Below, in pieces: positions 41,857 to 44,945 of a stretch of DNA of 44,945 bases; position 1 is the first letter of the stretch, and each line of letters opens with the position of its first letter. The translations under genes and the position numbers were made by a program. The notes under the pieces are model-generated. The model was not told the DNA's origin. It saw nothing but the letters and a program-made list of their open reading frames with translations, and did no database searches. The DNA comes from Bradyrhizobium hipponense (GTDB lineage: Bacteria; Pseudomonadota; Alphaproteobacteria; Rhizobiales; Xanthobacteraceae), in NCBI RefSeq assembly GCF_008123965.1, contig NZ_VSTH01000100.1:1-44945 (forward strand). The letters are read 5' to 3'.

Positions 41857-42831
41857 TCAGAGATCCCGCTCCCAGGTCTCGCCGATCAGGTTCTGGCCAA
41901 AACTGCGGTGCGGTTCGGTGGCGACGAGCTTGAAGCCGGCGCCTTCATAGATGTGCCGTGCGGCAACGAGTATGCTCTGCGTCCACAGCGTCATTCGCCG
42001 ATAGCCGCAGGCGCGCGCGAAGGTGACGCATTCGGCCACCAGCCGCTGGCCGAGGCCCTGGCCGCGCGCCGCCGGATCGAGCAGCAGCAGGCGCAGCTTG
42101 GCGACATCGTCGCTCGCCTTGACCAGAAACACCGAGCCGACCGGGCGGCCCTCGATGTCGGCGATCCAGCAGCGCTCGCGCGAGGCGTCGTAGGAGGTCA
42201 TGTATTTGGCGACGATCTCGGCCACCAGCGCCTCGAAGCCGGAATTGAAGCCATATTCGCTGGCGTAAAGCGCGCCGTGGCTCTGCACCACCCAGCCCAT
42301 GTCGCCGGGACGGGGATCGCGCAAGATCGCGCGCGGGGGCGGCGTGCGCGGCAGACCGAGCAGCCGCTCGATCGTCTCCATCGCGCCGGTCAGCCGCCTG
42401 CGGTCCTCGGCCGGCAGGGCTCGCAGCATCGCGGCGACGTCCTCCTGCGTCACGCTCTCGAGCCTTGCGAAGGCCTGGCGGCCCTTCGCGGTCAGGCTCA
42501 GCTGGTATTGCCGGCGGTCGGTTGCGAGCGGTTTGCGTACGATCAGCCCGCTCTCGTCGAAGTTCTGCACAATGCGGCTGAGATAGCCGGCATCGAGCCC
42601 AAGGGCGACGCCGATCTCCTTGGCCGACTGCTCGCCGCCAGTTTCTTTACCACCATGCGCGAGTTCGTAGAGCACGCGCGCCTCGCTGAGCGAGAACGGG
42701 GTCTTCAGGAGCTGCTGGTCGAGCACGCCGAGCTTGCGGGTGTAGAAGCGGTTGAAGGCGCGAACCGCCTGAACCTGGTTATCGCAGACCTGATCGGTCG
42801 CAGAACTTGATGTTGAAGGGCTTGCTGGCAT
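41857..42831 (-). CDS. MarR-type regulator fused to a GNAT acetyltransferase
   Basis: 324 residues. Residues ~20-150 are a MarR winged helix (FSLSEARVLYELAH, AKEIGVALGLDAGYLSRIVQ, IVRKPLATDRRQYQLSLT). Residues ~160-324 are a GNAT acetyltransferase with its acetyl-CoA loop DPAARGQGLGQRLV and the strand CWIADIEGRPVGSVFLV. This fusion occurs in several proteobacteria; the natural ligand and acetyl acceptor are unknown. The start is the ATG at 42831 with GAGG six bases upstream. A 42-bp palindromic region (42843-42884) just upstream suggests autoregulation. The GT2 gene ends 64 bases upstream on the same strand. Confidence 0.87.
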   Translation of the reverse strand: MPASPSTSSSATDQVCDNQVQAVRAFNRFYTRKLGVLDQQLLKTPFSLSEARVLYELAHGGKETGGEQSAKEIGVALGLDAGYLSRIVQNFDESGLIVRKPLATDRRQYQLSLTAKGRQAFARLESVTQEDVAAMLRALPAEDRRRLTGAMETIERLLGLPRTPPPRAILRDPRPGDMGWVVQSHGALYASEYGFNSGFEALVAEIVAKYMTSYDASRERCWIADIEGRPVGSVFLVKASDDVAKLRLLLLDPAARGQGLGQRLVAECVTFARACGYRRMTLWTQSILVAARHIYEGAGFKLVATEPHRSFGQNLIGETWERDL

Positions 42832-42842
42832 GGGGTACCTCA

Positions 42843-42884
42843 ATACTTGCCATTGTCAATCAAGTGTTTGACTTTGGCAAGTAT
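42843..42884. promoter_or_regulatory. Palindromic operator candidate of the MarR-GNAT gene
   Basis: ATACTTGCC at 42843-42851 is exactly mirrored by GGCAAGTAT at 42876-42884, with GTCAA and TTGAC inside, giving two inner dyads of MarR type centred on the same axis. It lies 11 bases from the start codon, where it would block translation or transcription. Confidence 0.7.
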
Positions 42885-42895
42885 CTTGGTTTGGC

Positions 42896-43471
42896 TCACC
42901 CCACCATGACGATCCGGCTGCGCAGCATGGTCCGGGAGGAGCGGCCGAGCCGCCGCAAAAGCCGCGCCTCGGAACGGCGCGCCTGGGGCGGGTAGCCGCC
43001 GATCCGGTCATAGTGATCACGCCCGATCAAAAGTCCCTGATCGCCCAGCGGGCCGATCAGCTTGCGCGCCACCGCGCGAAGCATGTGGCGGAATCCGGTA
43101 TCGCTGTAAGGCGAGCGTGCATAGCGGAACACCGCCGCGCGATCCCGGCCGCTCGTCGAGACGGCCTGGATGAACTGGGTGGTTTCCTCGATCCAGCCGG
43201 TTTCAAGCACGGCGCCGGCGGGGAGGAACATCAGCCACGGCGAACGGGCCTGAAGCGCGCCGGCGGCAAGCGCGGCGCCCGGCGAGGACCCTTCGTAGCC
43301 GATGAAACGGCAGCCAGCGACATCGGCAACGCGCTCGATGACGCCGTTGCGGGTGCCGTCGACCAGGAGGACCTCCCGGATGACCCCCGCAGCGGCACCG
43401 GGTACCAGCGCGGCCAGAGTTGCGACCGCGGTCTGCTCGACGCCTTCGGTCGGAATGATGACGCTCAGCAT
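42896..43471 (-). CDS. Short glycosyltransferase family 2-like protein
   Basis: 191 residues. The N-terminus MLSVIIPTEGVEQTAVATLA and LVDGTRNGVIERVADVAGCR fit the GT2 (GT-A) nucleotide-sugar fold; SPGAALAAGALQARSPWLMF and LPAGAVLETGW are the region of the DXD-like motif, but DXD itself is replaced (FLPAG). The C-terminus (residues ~140-191, GPLGDQGLLIGRDHYDRIGG) resembles the TIGR04283-type GT2 group of unknown substrate. It overlaps by a few bases with a possible small ORF upstream (43465-43704), and its ATG at 43471 has no strong ribosome site of its own, which fits coupling. Confidence 0.72.
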   Translation of the reverse strand: MLSVIIPTEGVEQTAVATLAALVPGAAAGVIREVLLVDGTRNGVIERVADVAGCRFIGYEGSSPGAALAAGALQARSPWLMFLPAGAVLETGWIEETTQFIQAVSTSGRDRAAVFRYARSPYSDTGFRHMLRAVARKLIGPLGDQGLLIGRDHYDRIGGYPPQARRSEARLLRRLGRSSRTMLRSRIVMVG

Positions 43472-43704
43472 GATCGAGGCTTCAGTCTCTCAAATTCGGG
43501 AGAAGCGTAGTCTGTAATGATGTTGTCATAAACACGCTGCGGTTCCGAGCGCAACGTTCGACGGCGCTTTCGGCGTTTCAATGGTAAACCACCGCCAGTG
43601 ATCAGCCAAATGTGTCGCGTACGGGTGACAAGATTGCCGAATGTTTCGGCAGGTGAGGGCGATGACGTAGGAAACCGGATATCGCTGTCGCGATTGTCGA
43701 GCAT
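43465..43704 (-). CDS. Possible small basic protein overlapping the GT2 start
   Basis: 79 residues starting MLDNRDSDIRFPTSSPSPAE with a basic centre (LKRRKRRRTLRSEP) and a C-terminus VYDNIITDYASPEFERLKPR. The stop overlaps the start region of the GT2 gene (ATGCTGA), as in translational coupling. No ribosome site is evident before the ATG at 43704 and no family was recognised, so this may be a chance ORF. Confidence 0.35.
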   Translation of the reverse strand: MLDNRDSDIRFPTSSPSPAETFGNLVTRTRHIWLITGGGLPLKRRKRRRTLRSEPQRVYDNIITDYASPEFERLKPRSC

Positions 43705-43768
43705 CGGCCGGTTATACGATCGCGAGCATTGACGTCTCGATCGGCGGCCTGGACAGGAAAAACCTGCA

Positions 43769-44644
43769 ATGATGGAAAGCGGCCCTATCAAACAGGATGT
43801 TCGCGTGAACGCCGATCAACACTCCGTTGGCATGGCGCCAGCATCGGTGAAGCAGGACGCCGCGCCGGCGTTGCGGATCCGCGCATTGATGCTGGGCGAC
43901 CGCATCAATGCCTCGGGGCTTGAGATCGGTACGCTGGTGTCCTCGGCGCCCGCGGCCTTCCGCGTCCACACGGGCCTTGCCGTGATCTTCCGTTACGGTG
44001 TCGTGGTGCTGATCGGGTTGCTCCCTTCGGAGGAAAAGATCCTCATCGACAGCCTGAAGCCGCGGGTGATCGGCGCGTTCAGCCCCTACGAGGAGGAGAC
44101 TGCGCAGGCGCAGCTCTGCAACGACGAGAACGCCGAGGCGATCCAGCCGGGCGGGCCGATCTGCCTGGCCAAATTCTCCGACGACCGGCTGCTGCTGGTT
44201 GCGGACGCGCTCGCCAAGAGCACCTCGCTGGCGCGCGACGAGCGGCGCGTCGCCGCCGTATTTGACGTCATCGAGCCCTTTGCGCGGGAGCTCGCCGAGC
44301 GCGGCCGCACTCCGCGCCGGCGCAAGGGCATTTTGCAGCTGATCGGTAACGCGCTGCTGGTGCAGCAGCGCGTCGCCGGCCGTGTTGCGATTGCCGAGAA
44401 ACCCGACGTGCTCTGGGAGAAGCCCGAGCTCGACCGGCTCTATTCCCGTCTCGAGGACGAGTACGAATTGAAGGAGCGTCTCGACACCCTCGAGCGCAAG
44501 CTCACCGCCGTATCGGAGACCGCCAACGCGCTCACCGACATCATCGATACCCAGCGCTCGCTGCGGCTCGAAGTGGCCGTGGTGGTGCTGATCGTGATCG
44601 AAGTCGCGATCGGCTGTTTCCAGATATGGTCGGGGACGCATTAG
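43769..44644 (+). CDS. RMD1/DUF155 family membrane protein
   Basis: 291 residues. Residues ~36-250 are the DUF155 domain (RALMLGDRINASGLE, FRYGVVVLIGLLPSEEKILI, LDTLERKLTAVSETANALTD), and a C-terminal helix (VAVVVLIVIEVAIGCFQIW) anchors it in the membrane. Yeast RMD1/RMD8 and Sif2-like proteins are related; the mitochondrial member RMND1 supports mitochondrial translation. Bacterial function is unknown. The frame starts with two adjacent ATGs, with AGGA about ten bases ahead; a GTG at 43805 is an alternative. Confidence 0.85.
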   Translation: MMESGPIKQDVRVNADQHSVGMAPASVKQDAAPALRIRALMLGDRINASGLEIGTLVSSAPAAFRVHTGLAVIFRYGVVVLIGLLPSEEKILIDSLKPRVIGAFSPYEEETAQAQLCNDENAEAIQPGGPICLAKFSDDRLLLVADALAKSTSLARDERRVAAVFDVIEPFARELAERGRTPRRRKGILQLIGNALLVQQRVAGRVAIAEKPDVLWEKPELDRLYSRLEDEYELKERLDTLERKLTAVSETANALTDIIDTQRSLRLEVAVVVLIVIEVAIGCFQIWSGTH

Positions 44645-44710
44645 AGCGCGGGGTGTCAGGGCATGCGTGCCGCTGGATCGATCCAATCCGCAAGCAAGCT
44701 GCGCGTTACT

Positions 44711-44781
44711 GTGCCCTCGCCCTTGTGGGAGAGGGCAGCGACGCAAGGAGAACGATCTCGCTCGGGTGGGGGTCTGTCCCC
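44711..44781. repeat. Half copy of the CTCCCCTTGTGGGAGAAGG family repeat
   Basis: GTGCCCTCGCCCTTGTGGGAGAGGGCAGCGACGC corresponds to the inverse of the right end of copies 1 to 3, followed by a diverged GCTCGGGTGGGGGTCTGTC. The other half is absent. Confidence 0.65.
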
Positions 44782-44827
44782 GCGCTCGCATGATGCATTG
44801 TGATACGCTGCTGTTGCGGCATTCTTC

Positions 44828-44900
44828 GTCATTGCGAGCGCAGCGAAGCAATCCAGAATCCCGCCGCAGAGCCAGTCTGGATTGCTTCGCTTCGCTAGGA
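44828..44900. repeat. Palindromic intergenic repeat (GTCATTGCGAGCGCAGCGAAGC family)
   Basis: GCGAAGCAATCCAGA (44843-44857) is perfectly mirrored by TCTGGATTGCTTCGC (44876-44890), 15 bp arms, 18-base loop. Starts GTCATTGCGAGCG at 44828; the right end is less well kept. Beyond it the window holds no recognisable gene. Confidence 0.85.
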
Positions 44901-44945
44901 AGAAACGACTGATGATTGGGCGTCAGGCGGCCTCCGCGATGGGCT

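Overview
The window is high-GC chromosomal DNA of an alphaproteobacterium, most likely Bradyrhizobium or a close relative in the Nitrobacteraceae. The signs are a fused cytochrome b/c1 gene (fbcH) behind the Rieske gene, a fused trpE(G) behind a Trp-rich leader peptide, a CcrM-type GANTC methylase, DUF3551 and acidic-tailed YodC-like small proteins, and many palindromic intergenic repeats of the kind common in Bradyrhizobium. No tRNA, rRNA, CRISPR array, transposase or phage gene was recognised.

Layout. Positions 1-5.8 kb are accessory in character: an isoprenylcysteine-methyltransferase-like protein, a DUF3551 protein, then a ~3.65 kb segment flanked by two diverged ~380 bp direct repeats that each carry a YodC/DUF2158-like gene. 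Between the repeats lie an orphan Cys-containing membrane-anchored protein, a decayed ABC substrate-binding gene, a small orphan ORF and a PAP2-like protein lacking some motif residues. Positions 6-9.3 kb hold minus-strand housekeeping genes (HAD hydrolase, hemF, queD, queE, trmL). Divergent from these is petA-fbcH (bc1 complex), ending in a clear terminator. At 12.5-16 kb are a dienelactone hydrolase, a VOC protein with a small membrane protein, and a winged-helix/TPR regulator whose N-terminus looks frameshifted. At 16.1-19 kb come the trp leader/attenuator, trpE(G) and apt. At 19-23.7 kb, on the minus strand, are a pair of related P-loop ATPases of unknown role, lemA-htpX and an Rsm22-like methyltransferase. 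At 23.8-30.6 kb are smc, a DsbA-like oxidoreductase and dciA, divergent from mutY and a PaaI-type thioesterase. At 31-35 kb is a small oxidative cluster (PhzS-like flavin monooxygenase, glutathione transferase, LysR regulator, NTF2-like protein). Then come a chemoreceptor, a second glutathione transferase, ccrM, a YpfJ-type metallopeptidase, moaB, a MarR-GNAT fusion with a palindromic operator, a short GT2 protein and an RMD1/DUF155 membrane protein.

Genes that work together: petA with fbcH encode all three catalytic subunits of the bc1 complex; queE with queD make the queuosine/7-deazaguanine precursor; lemA with htpX are a common membrane quality-control pair; smc and ccrM serve the chromosome cycle and dciA is the predicted replicative-helicase loader. 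At least eight families of palindromic repeats fill the intergenic spaces.

The parts most worth a second look are the apparently leaderless trp leader peptide with its attenuator, the paired ATPases at 19.1-20.6 kb (one with an altered Walker A), GANTC sites and a CtrA-like box in front of ccrM, the frameshifted regulator at 14.5 kb, the repeat-bounded segment at 1.35-5.77 kb, and a QueD without its usual cysteine. None of these amounts to a demonstrated new system.
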